From positions 42,631,835 through 42,695,834 of the forward strand of contig NC_088102.1 of the NCBI RefSeq assembly GCF_036370855.1: a DNA stretch of 64,000 bases, in the 5' to 3' direction. Below the pieces are notes generated by a model. The model was given only the letters and a program-made list of their open reading frames with translations, searched no databases and was not told where the DNA came from. This DNA is from Dromaius novaehollandiae (lineage: Eukaryota; Chordata; Aves; Casuariiformes; Dromaiidae). Every line of letters begins with the position of its first letter. Position 1 is the stretch's first letter. A program made the translations under genes and the position numbers. Below are positions 1 through 12,400 of this stretch, piece after piece.

Positions 1-835
1 TCAAAGAAGTTTCTGTGGAATATGTGCTTTTATGTCTTTCAAAGGCTATAGATCTTGGCAAAATTCACACAAACCTTCATGCAGCTGGCAAAAGGCACAT
101 CCTTGAAATGGAAATCCACTGCCCTACCAAATTCCAAACCCTCACCACCAAAACATGGAGGCAGGCATACATTTTAAAGAAATAATCTGAAGAAAAATGT
201 TTCATGGACAAAATAAAGTATTTTTTCCTGACTTTCTTCTAACATTAGAACCATTTTGCCTGAAGTTTTCCAGAAATACTTGCCTGAAACAGCCCATTTA
301 CAAAATTTCTGCCCAAATGGCTTGTTGGCAAAAGTTACTAATAACTGAAACAGAGATCTTATAATGGGGAGTGTCACGTACCTGAAATAACAGCTGGTGC
401 CACTAGACCCTTCTAAAAAAATTCATATATATATAAGAACTTAAACCATATTGTAAGCACTGCTTCCATTCTTCTTTATGTATTACATTCTACTTATTTC
501 AGGCAACATTACCATCTCTTTCATTGGCCACTACCTTACACAGCACTCTCAATGTAAAGGTACTACTCATAGTTTTAAGATTAGAGTATAGAAATCTGTC
601 TACATTATTAGCCTGAGATGAAAAGAAATAGTCATATTTGTAAAGGAGAAAGCTACAATATTTATAGTTATGTATATAGCTGTTGCAGTCTCTAATGCTT
701 ATTGTCACCCACTGCTATCTGATTAATTTTTGCAATAGCCCAGAAAGTTAACTAAGTATTTTTCAGCACGCTCTGCCCAAGTCTGACTGCTTCTACTTTA
801 CAGCACACTTAGGTCTGCTTTTTCTCCCCACACAG
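1..835. other. Intron or upstream sequence of SPTBN5, no exon seen
   Basis: No open stretch with splice signals and spectrin-like coding was found here. The interval ends in a pyrimidine-rich tract and a CACAG acceptor at 831-835 that feeds the first visible spectrin exon. It is therefore read as the tail of an intron whose 5' exon lies outside the window. A short ATATAT run is present near 427-436. Confidence 0.7.
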
Positions 836-913
836 AAATTCTATGGCTATGTGGAACAGACCGAGAGCTGGCTCAGCAGCAAAGAGGCCTTCCTCGCCAA
901 TGAGGACTTAGGG
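836..913 (+). CDS. SPTBN5: SPTBN5 exon 1 of window (repeat helix A)
   Basis: Twenty-six codons, starting and ending in phase 0. The acceptor is CACAG and the donor is GTAGGT. The product contains EQTESWLSSKEAFL, the conserved tryptophan of helix A of a spectrin repeat. Confidence 0.88.
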
Positions 914-3900
914 GTAGGTATGCAGAGAAATGACAATATTCCCAGTAGTCAGTCTGGAGGACGGGGAGCTGTGAAGTATGATGATGTGCTCTGAACCTTC
1001 CTGCAATCCTTCTCCCTCCAAAGTTACTGCTCTGCCTTGTTGACAGTTTAGGATCAGATTTCTTTCCTTGATACTTTACACAGATAGGATAAGTTTCTCA
1101 GCCCCAAGTGTAATGAAACATTCCAACTACTCCTATTACAGCGGGAAACTGAGACTGCATCTCTAACTGGTCATATCTGACCCAAGTAAGATTACCAGCA
1201 GTGTGCAAGTCAGCATTGCTGTCACTGCTGACATATTCAATATAGCTTAAAATTAGCTACCTCAGGTACCAGTAACACTGCAAAAACTTGAAGCAATGAC
1301 TGATGCACAGACTGCAAAAGCCATGCAGGATGCTGGATATACACTCTGGTTAGCTTACACTGCAATTTGTATAGGTAGTACGCAAGCAGTCTTAAATCTC
1401 ACCCCACTGTCTCCACAGGAACTACAATTGCATCTCTGAGTTCAGTGTAGACATAATTGGTACGAATGGTACTAATGCTAGCAGCTGGTGTCTGTCTCAG
1501 TAACTTTCAGCCTGGAGGTATGTATTCACAGCCCCTCCACTAAAGTATGAGAGACTTGAGACACCCATTTTCCAGTCATTTTTAGTTCAGCAATGCACAG
1601 AACATGCTCCGTGAGTACTTTTTATTCCAGTGGTTCATGTAAACATCCAGCTGTTTAACTGTTTTGTAATCCATTTGATATGAAACTTTTGAGAGGATGA
1701 GCTTCTTCAGGAGCTTTACAGCTCCCTCTAGAACAGTAGGAAAACACAATTTATTCAAATAACATTTTGACACTTCTGATTCTGAAATTAAAAGTGCAAA
1801 GGGGTGCTGAAAAGAGAGCTCTGAGTCATTAAATTGGAGTCACAAACATTACAAGAAGTCAGATTCCATGTTTCGCTTGAGATTAACTAATGGCAGGCTC
1901 CAGTCCTCAAGTTCAGATCTGGATCTGAGCTCTTCCAAATTCCATGGATTGAAACTGAGGCTCTACTTTTAACCTCTTTCTGTGATATATTTGTTCATTT
2001 AACCCTGATCTCTTTTTGGCATCCCATATTTGCTTCCAAAATAGCATCTGTCACAAGATTGATTTATGATTAGGAGGAGATCGGCTTTATCTCCTGAGAA
2101 GCACGAGATGCTGTTTGTAGCACAACAGTCAGCAGAAGAAGCTGAGCATCCAGCAGTTTGTTCAGTTCTGACTCTGAATTAATGGCCTCAGACCATGCAT
2201 AGAACATTATTTAAGCCCCAAGTCTCAGGTTCAATTCCAATAAATTTCAAAGGCCAGTAAATTTTCTTGATGGCTTACAAATGTGGGGTAAATGCCATTT
2301 AGCTTCTGGATTATCCGTGTGGTGAATGGAATAACTGCAACTAAAAGTAGCTTCCCTTTGTTGAATTTTGTCCAGGACTCAGTGTCTAGTGTGGAGAGCC
2401 TACAGCGGAAACACATGCAGTTTGAGAAAGCCCTGGAAGCTCAGATGGAGAAAATTGATGAGATGGCTTCATTTGCTCAGCAGCTAACAGAAAACAAGCA
2501 CTATGACTCAGACAACATCACCAACAGATGCCAGGCCATTCTGAGGAGGTAAAGTCAACACTTCCCATGTCTGCCCCCCATTTCTTTTGCAATGAAACTT
2601 CTCCTCATGTGCTCTAAAGTCTTTGACTGTTTTAAGAGAACCATAAACTGGTTTGTATTTATTTAGCATTGCAGTTCACACTGTGGTCCTGCCAAATTGG
2701 CTTGAGTCTAGTCAATATTTCATTAGGAGGTTTCCGAAGTACAGTTAAATGGAGGACGGGATTCAGGAAAAAGGCAGTTTTCCTGTAATTCTTTATCCTA
2801 GCCTGGCTTTAGGGACTGTACTTCAAACAACCCACAGAAGCTCACAGTGCCAGTAAATACTTCATTGTCATTAAATATCATCAGGAAAGGTAATTTGCTA
2901 CTTTACTGCTTTTTCACTGCTCTGAGGGAATTGACCTTAAAGCCCTGTTCAAGTTCTCCATTAGGGCATTTACAGTTCTTTCTGAACAGATCTTGCCCTT
3001 CCATGTGAATTATTTTATTTCTCCAAGCATGTTTCATATTATTCCTCTTAAATGCTGAAAGCAGAGGCAGTTACATTCAGTGCTCTGGTAGAGCAAAAGC
3101 AATGTGTAAAATTTACAAAGTCCTTAGAGATTCTTTATATGAAAGAAAACATGAATTTATTAATCTCATCAAACTATCTCATTCTTGTATTAAAACTGAA
3201 TAAAGTGCTGAAGGTCCATATTTGGGAGAAAGATGAGAGGATGGTGTAGCTTTGGTTTATCAGACAATAACAATGTCAAATATACCCTTATAACCACAGA
3301 CTTTCCATACAGAAACATGCTAAGTTTATTTTCCATTGCCTCTGAAAGGCACTAATGGTGATTCTTAGAGGCAGATATTACATATACAGTGCACACTTTA
3401 AACATAACCGTCTGCAAATAGTCCTTCCTACAGTGTCCTGAGCATTTTCTCTGGCAGTCTGAATCATGGAAGACTGCATATCATGAACAACTGTCTCCTA
3501 GAAATGAAGGGTTAGATCATGTGGCTTTTAGAGATGAAATCTGAAAACCGATATCCTAACTAATCCACTCTGTGGTTTTTACTTCACACGTTTGTCTTCA
3601 ATTCAGGAAAGAGAAACTGCTGGAGAATGCTGCTGCTCGCAGACGTCTGCTAGAGGAATCAAGGCTTCTGCAGAGGTTGCTGAGGAATTCCTTTGAGGTA
3701 CAATTACATTGGATTCATAGTGTTCTGGTTTCTTAAAACATACTGTGATGCATAGGTCTGAATCCCTGAAGGGATTTACTAGGAGAAAAATTAAAGAACA
3801 GAGTCTGGAATGAGATGAGATTGGAAAAGATACGGATAAGAGAGAAGGGATCTTTTTCAGCTTAAAGTCAGAGTTTCCCTCTAGTGTCTAAATGAAAGGT

Positions 3901-6900
3901 CTAATTCTGATATTCTCCTCAGACCGCAGCACAATGCAGAAGAAATAGATACATTAAAAGAGGATGTTCCACCATTTGAAAATTAATGGGCAATGGCAAA
4001 CTAATCCTTTTCCTATGAGATACTGATGGTGGGGTTAGAAATATGGATACAATTGCCCTTTTTCCCCCATAGGCGCCTACACACACACTCACACACACAC
4101 TCACACTCTCACTCACTCACTCACTCTGCATAGAGACTATCTCATGGATGCAGCCTCCTTTCCAGCTGGCAGTGCTCATAAACAAAGGTGTAGGGATGAT
4201 CTCATTATGAAAGACATAAGGACCTTAGGAAAGCAGAATCTCAGAAGGACAACTAATTTTTGTCCCTACTAACTAGTCCTGTGTGATATACATATTAGAA
4301 GAGAGCCTGGAAGATTGGAGCTGAAGGAACTCTGAATTTTTGTCTGCTTCTGTCCTTTCCTCCCCAAAGGTGGCTGCTTGGATCAATGAGAAGAATAGTA
4401 TTGCCCAAGATGACAGCTGGAAGGATCCAAGCAACCTGCAGACCAAACTACAGAAGCACCAGACTTTTCAAGCGGAGATCATGGCCAATAGAAATCGCCT
4501 GGACTCCATCAAATCTGTGAGAGAAGCTGGGCTGGCAGAGCTTGAAAACTGCCATGAGAGACTGAAGACAGTCTGAGTCAAAAAGATCTCAAACAAGCAA
4601 GGGAGATCATTGTCCCCCTCTCTGATATTGCTCACTTTATTTACCTCTAAGGGGGTTTGGAAGCTTACTTCTTTAATCCATCAAGAACTTTCTGTACCCT
4701 AGATAAAAGGCATGGGATTCTTTCAGCTTGTCTCTTGGGGTCCAATGTGAGCTTGCAGTCTATATTTGTTGTGTGTAGAATGGAAAAAGATGGTTGCTTC
4801 CAAAGAATGATCCATTCCACTGATTTTAGACACTTCCCTTTAGGGTGAATCACACTTTGGAGGTATACCTGTTTTTTTCCTAAAGGGAACCAGGTGACTA
4901 GATGCATAGTTTCAACAAGTCAGATAAGATGTATCCTACGAAAGGTGTCAAGATGAGCTTTCAAGTGTTGCCTTTGCAGAGACATGCTAGTAGGAGAGAT
5001 ATGAGGGAAGTCTGACAAGCTTTGTCAGATACTTGGAAGAAGCTGTGATCAGATGATTGGTTTGGAAGGACAGACTGTTACATGTTTCTGAAACTTATTC
5101 TCAGCACGATGCTTACTATCTGTATTTTGCAATAGGTAACTGAGCATTAAAGACAGGGCTTCTCCTCAGATTTACCTGCATCCAGTGATGTAGAAGCCAT
5201 TGTTTTCAGAAACAGTGCAGACACAACAGGACAATTAAGGGTGGAGTTACAACTCTCTCCGTACTAACATGCTTTTAAAGAGTTGTTTGCACAATCTCAT
5301 TATTTCTTTCTGCCTTGTCTTTGTCTTTGGGGATGTTCTTGGGAATTGATTTTTAGAAGAAAATTCATATATGCTATTCTGGTTTAGCATCCTTCTCTTG
5401 CTATGCCTCCTCTCCCTCATTGCATAATATAGGAATAGCTCAGCGTAGCTTTCTAAAGCAAATTTTGTCCCAGCTTAAGGATCCTCTGCCTGATGGAAAA
5501 GTCTCTTGCTGTGCCTTCTCCACCTCTTTTTCAGCCAACTTGTCAAGCATCTGTAGGTCAGGGATTAGAAATGCAGATAGACTTTTACTATATCATACAG
5601 TGATACAAAGGTACCATTGTATGATATAGTAAAACCTCTTTTAACATGCAGGGAAGGGAATAGAAAAGGATAGGTAGCTGAACAATCTCAAACAGTGATC
5701 ACAGAATATGGGATATATCATAGAAATAACAGTGCTTGCAAACTAGACTTGACTGCCAGTTTTTAGGTGATGCAGCTATTTCATAGTGAAGATTCTCTTT
5801 AACCTTTAAATGTCCTCTAATATTGGTTTTTGTAATATTTCAAATAGCTTTAGAGGCCAGAAATACAGGAAAATCAGTCTCTGCCATAATTTCAATAAGC
5901 ATTTTGCCTTTTTCCATTTTCCTCTGTCTGTGCAGCCTTCTCATGTTATGTCGGGAAGCGATGGCTGCAGCTGACCCTTTGCCTAGCAATGTCAATAGAA
6001 TTTGTTCTTGAGGCAAATGTGATATATTCTCATATATTCAGCAAAGGAAGAAAGCTCTGACAATTCTCCTTGCTGTAGGAAGGGGAGAAGATGCTCCGTG
6101 AGAGGCACTATGCCCCTGAGGCCATTCAGTCCAGACTGCAAGAAATGGAAGAGCTATGGGATGAACTGCTAGCAAGCTGCCAGGATAAACGGGCCAAGCT
6201 GCAAGATGCGTACAAGGTAATAGAGAGATGCCAGTGGTTGGGACTTGGTGTCATTTCCAGAGATATTATGGCTGCCTTGATGCACAGTCCCATCTACTAG
6301 TGTGTCACTTAATACAGTCAGACTTCATTTCTCAAGACCATTAGAGCAAAGAAATTACTAAGCATGAACTGGTTGAATGGAACTAGTGGGAGAACTGGGA
6401 AGGAAAATGATTTGTAGTGTGTTTCCTTGTGCTTTCTGCAGCTGCTTTAGAGTCAGGGTTCCAGAGAGGGATACTGAGGGGAACTCACTGCATCTATCAA
6501 CTCTCTGGATCTGTCCCAGTGGCATCTTTTCTCTAACACAAGTGAGAAAGAAGCCCACAGCTGCTTTCCATTCTTCTAGCTCTTCCCAGTCACATGACTT
6601 TCCTCCTTGTGAGTTCTACATCAGCAATCAGACACCTTGTAGGTATAAAATAAAGCTCCCCTTTCAAAATGGCTTCCTTTTAAAGTATTGTGTCCATCAG
6701 TAATATTTGTGCAACCTAAGTAAGATTAGCTTAGATGTTCTCTGCATCTGTTCCTGGGTTTGCTCTGACCGTATTCTCTTCTTCATTTGTATCACCATCA
6801 CACCTGGGGAGAGGTCATTGAGCACTGGAAAGTTTCCCTGCACTGTGTGTGTGTAATCATTCTTGAAGGTGGCTGAGATTTTATATTATATAATATATCC

Positions 6901-9417
6901 TAAAGATTTAATTGACCTTTTCTTTCTGCTTGTCCCCAGGCCCTTCATTTCCAGCGGAGTGTGGAGGATATGGAGAAATGGTTGGAAGATGTGGAAAATG
7001 AGCTAAAGGCACCATATAGTAGCAATGATCTGGTGGTTTTGAACAGTCATCTGAAGAAACAAAAGGAACTGGAGGAAGATATCGCTGGCCATAGGGAGCG
7101 GCTGCAAGAGCTTGTGACCACAGCTCAGGAATTTCAGCAGGAAAAGCATTTCCTTGCTGATGAGCTTGAAGACAGAGTAGATCAGCTGATGCAGAGGTGT
7201 GTGAGTGCCTGGCCTGTCTCCTGCCATTTTTATCCTATTTTTCTCAGCCTTTTTATTCCCTACATGCTCTTTTATTTCTTTTTCTTTTCCACATCATTTT
7301 GAAAAAAAACATTTTGTATTAGTTCACTATCAAGCTGTTGTCCTCATTGGATTCCCTTTAAAATCTGCAGATACAAAAGTCTACGTGATCCACTGCAGGA
7401 GAGACGTGGGAGTTTGGAGGCAAGCAGACTTCAGTACCAGTTCTTCCGAGATGTTGATGAGGAGTTGGCCTGGGTTCGTGAGAAACTCCCATTGGCTTCC
7501 TCCAGGGATTATGGCCAATCCCTAGCAACTGTTGAGAGTCTACAAGAAAAGCACCAGGTAATGTAATGTGAAAACCATTCTTGGTCTTTAGAACCAAAGA
7601 GAGAACATGGAATTCACTTGTCTGGCAAACCTCATCTGCTGTGCTTTGGCTAACAGAAGTCATGATGCCAGGAATAACTCTTATTCTGGTCTGATATTTA
7701 TGAAATTTTTCTATAGGATGTGTCCATGACTTGGCAACACCAGGGACTCCATGCTGCTTATCACTGCAATGCTCTAAGTAGCACACCATATGTTGTGGAT
7801 ACGTTAGCGCTTTCTGCAAACAACTGAGTTTCAAATCCTAGAGTCTGCAATACGAAGTGGTTTTTACAAGCTGTTGTGCATGCTGGTGTAGTTTCTTTGG
7901 CAACAGATGTCCTAATAAAATGTGCTTTCAAGCTCGTTAAGTGCATCCAAGCATGTTCATTGCTCAGAAGTCTCAGGATGAGCTCCCAGAGAAACATCTC
8001 TTCCTACTCTGGAGGGAGGTAGTTAACAGGATATTATGATTTTGAACCGACCTTCATTCTAGCATTAGCTTTCAAGATAGCTGCTGAGTTATTTTGCAAG
8101 GTTTAGATGGGCCATTAGAGACAGTAGTGCCTGGAACAGTGTCACCTCAAATACCAACAAAACAGCAGCTGCCTTTCTAATTGTTTTTGAGTAAAAAGCA
8201 CTGTCCCTTTGCAAACACATGAGGTGAAAGAAAAAAAGAATTCCTGCTAAAAGTTTCCAGACACTCTTGGTATTTAGTTTTAGCAAACAGCAGCTCATTT
8301 AAGTGGGACATCAAATGCCTCTGGAGAAAATCTGTGCAATCTGCAATAGGGCTGGGAAAGACAGAAGATTTTACAAGGTGAGAATATATATGTACATACA
8401 CATACATTTGGCACAGATATTTGGTGCAATCTGATGCATGTCTCGAAATAAAAATCTGAACTCACAAAAAAATTCTGAAAGTCCTCAGGGTAAAAAGTCA
8501 AGACCGATATAGGTCGTATACTAGGACAGGGATGAAGTCTCTTAAAAAGTAGGAGTTTTATCCTGTGTGCTTACAGCTTAATGAAGAATGATAAAATGGT
8601 TTTAAATGCATCTTCCAGGACAGTCCTGAGTAAGACCCATGGGAATATTGTGAATACTTAGCACCTTCTTAGTATTTGATGTAATTTCTCATATTTGTAA
8701 ATATGCTGAATATTGAGATGCAGTTGGTGACTTTGAGAATAGGCAGTAAAAACAAAAGACTTCTTTCATTATCATTGAAAGTATGAACATTATTATGCCT
8801 GTAATTACTCCTAAAAATATGAGCTGATTGACAAGGTAGGGAAGTAGATTAGACTGATGAAAAGACGGAATGCTTGAGCTGGATTTATCTGAGAAAGTAT
8901 TTGGGATAACTGAGGGAACTGTGGATATACTGCTTTAGGCTGCAATGATCTTTGTATTAAATGGCCAGATTTCAAAATATTTCAATAATTTGTGAAAATT
9001 GGGGACATAGGCTGTAATACCAGTGCAGAATCAAAAGCCAGTTCTTCCTGCCATTTTTCTTCTTATTCTCCTAGAAGCAGGATTAAAATATAAATTTTGA
9101 ATTCAGAATCTTTCAGTAGCTAGAGTCTCTACACTTTTTTTTTTTTTAACTTTGGCTCACAAGGGAACATGTCAGAGGTAAGATATCTGTCTATAATTCA
9201 ATATACTGTTAGCTCCACCATCTATTGTTTGTCTTAATTAGCCAGATTTGCAAAATTCAGCCCATGTTTTGTTACCACAAAAGTAATTGTGCATGAAATG
9301 TATCAACCTAAAAAAATTACTGTGTCTTGCAAAAATGTGTTTACATGCAAATGTAACAAGTATAAGCACAGCTGCTTGGTTTGGAAGCACAGTGTTTCCC
9401 CTTGCCTGCCTTCCATG

Positions 9418-9462
<45 letters not shown>

Positions 9463-12400
9463 TTCCTAAATGCTCAATTGCAAAGTTTTCTTCACATTGC
9501 CAGCTTATAATTAATACACAGTACAAGATGTTTTATAATCTTTGACACTGGATTCTGTTTTGCTGGGGTCAGACATAGTGTCAGTTTTCAACAACATAGT
9601 GGCTGTCCTGAAATTAATAGGGGGAAGTTAAAGGCAAGATTAGAATCAGAGCTCCCCTCTTTTGCAGCCAAGTGATCTGATAGTTCAGTTCAAAGAACAG
9701 CTCCTGTCTCCAGAGGGCGTCTCTTCTACATAAGATAGCACTGCAGTCTAACTCTGAAACTGCCTGTTTCGTAGCTCTGAAAATAAATAGACAGAACAGT
9801 TGTAAAATGCTGGGGCTTGCTTTGTGCACGAGGTGCTCAGGCTTAGTTAGCTGTGAACCAAGACGAAGACCTGGTCCTTGCTCACCCAGGCAAAGATCAC
9901 CCAAGGATACGGCGGTAGGCCTGTGGTTTAGCAAATCTGCAAGGCTTCAAAAACTAGTTTTGAAGAAAGTCTTTGAGAGCGGGTTCAAGTAGTTTGCTTC
10001 TCCTGCTATTGTGTTCTTGCCTGCCTGTTAGTATGTGTTCCCACAGTGTTTGCAATGGTTATACGGTTGTTATGCAAAGCTGCATCTCCTAGAATGGTGC
10101 TGGGAAGGGATAAATACTGGTTAGCAGGTGAGTTGATTATCCTTCCTTAGAGACATTTTAATTCAAAAAGCATGGCGAAATGTGGAAGAAAGTGGGTATG
10201 TTTCAGTGGTATCTACTGATAAGAGTTTTGTGGTTAGAATCTCTTCCCTCCACACTCTGAGGAGGGTACACAGCAGGGTGTGAACTTTGTGGCTAGATTT
10301 GATTTCTGTAAATGCTCCTTGACCCAAAAAACTTCCACTGTATTTTGAGTATTCACTCAGACTTTGCACTTCTGACTCATCTTTGCAAATAGAAAACAGA
10401 TCTGTAATGGAAATACAGGACTACGTTACCTGGTAGAAAAATCTCCATGGCTTTTATTTTTGGTTTGTCATTTTACTCTTTCCAGATTTTGGAAAATGAG
10501 ATAAATAGTCGGGATGCTTTGACCAAAGTGGTGCTCAGTACAGGACAGAAACTGATAAGGGGAGGCCACTCAGCCTCCCACAAGATTATGGAACATCTGA
10601 AGGAGCTGGAGACATCTGTAGAAAACTTGAAGGCAGAGGCTCTGGGGAGGAGACAGAGGCTCATGCAATCATATGAGGCCCATCAGTACCTTACTGAGGT
10701 AAGGATGTTCAAGAAAAATTTTCATTTGGTCTTTATTTGCTTAAAGGGCCAGATACCTATATTGCTGAGTGTCTGGAAGTCTTGAGATAGGAGCAAAATT
10801 CATACTGTTCTGATTTTTATATCGGGTAAACATGGATACAGTGGAAAAATAAGAGTTATTTTCCCTAGGAACTGCAGTGAGGGATAAACATGTAACCATA
10901 ACATCTGGGATTAGTTATTGAGATTAGTAGTTTTTGGAATAACATCTTCTAGATTTTATTACAGACAGGCCCCCTAGATGCTTTCTATTCTCACTGCTAT
11001 TTCTCTTTGGGCATCAATGCTTTGCAGTTTTCTTTGTTGTGACCTAAAGAACAACTGTGTTCATGCTCATCACCGTATTTCATACAGCTACTGGAGGTGG
11101 AGGCCTGGCTGGCAGAGAGGAGCTTCATCTTGGAGACCTCTGATTATGGGAAGAATGAAGAATCCACCCAGGCTTTACTTCGTAAACTTGAAGCCACCAA
11201 GCTGGACATGGAGGGTTTCAGGCCCCGGATTGAGAAAGTAAAGGAGACAGGCACCAGCTTAATAAACAAAGGCAACCCAGAGAGGTAGGAAAGTGAAAAA
11301 AGGCTTCTGTTACAGATCTAACAGAAATGCCCAAGGAAGGCAAATATTGAGAACTTCAGCCTTGAGAAGCTGTTTGGTGGCTCATTCAGAAATATGACTT
11401 CAGGGGACATCAATCCCTCCTTCACCACCATCATACACTCCAATCCCCCCTTCCCCTCCCCGCAAAAAAAAAACATGATTAAAAAAATTGATGATCATTC
11501 TATTCTTTTCATGACTGTTGTTTTTTCAACAACAGGCCAGATACTGCAGATCAGCTTCTTTGTCTCCTGTCTATTCCGAGGAACTGTCATCTAGTTGTCA
11601 TTTAATATAAAGGTTCAGAAAGCACCGTGCTTGGGAATGGAAATTGATATTCTTGACATTTCATTGCTTTTCATTGCCAATTTGCTTTTATATCTGGTGA
11701 AAAAGAGATGAAAAGAGCAGCCATTCATGCAAGACACTTTAATTTCCTGAACTGGCTGGTTTTCATGCCCTGGCATAACTCACCCCATGATGGAATCTGG
11801 TCTCTTCTGTATTTTGAAGGTGTTGCAAATTCAACCTGTCAGAAAAGATGGTGTTCAAAAATAACAGTAAGACAAAGACATACTTCTGATTTTTGTTCTT
11901 TGCAGTCCAGCCATACTTTCAAAGCTCCAGGGGATCCTAGCAGAGTATCAGTCTCTCCTACAGAAGGCCGAGACACAGAGAAAATGTCTGCACGACCAAT
12001 TCCAGCTGTATCAGTTTGAAAGAGAATTCCAGCTGGTGGAAGCCTGGCTTTCCAGTAAACAGTCTGTGGCAGAGTCTGATGACTATGGGCAGGACTTGGA
12101 TGATGTTGAGGTAAAAAAAAAAAAAAAAAAAAAGGTCATGTGTGGCAAAGCAGAAATATATTTGCTCTATTTTTTTGTGTAGCTAGTGACAATGAAGCAT
12201 GTTACAGTGGCACAAACTTAGCAAAACAGTGCTCTCTGCAGCAGGCACTGAGACTGGTTTCTGCCTGCTTGTGCAGGGGTCTCTGAAGTAGCATCCTCCA
12301 ATGGAAAAGGTAGGTGCACCAGAAAATTGTCTTTTTCTGGGGATAAGGTGAGGTCACCACACTTCACTTATGTCCCTAATTATTAACTTGTCAAGACCTA

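Noticed and set aside
4517..4576. Extension of SPTBN5 exon 4 to the in-frame stop at 4574-4576
   Set aside because: The GTGAGA donor at 4517 gives a perfect repeat when joined to the next exon. Reading on would truncate a spectrin repeat and the protein.
9289..9526. Short frames containing poly-Phe or poly-Lys around the T run
   Set aside because: These are translations of a 40-base T tract and carry no gene signal.
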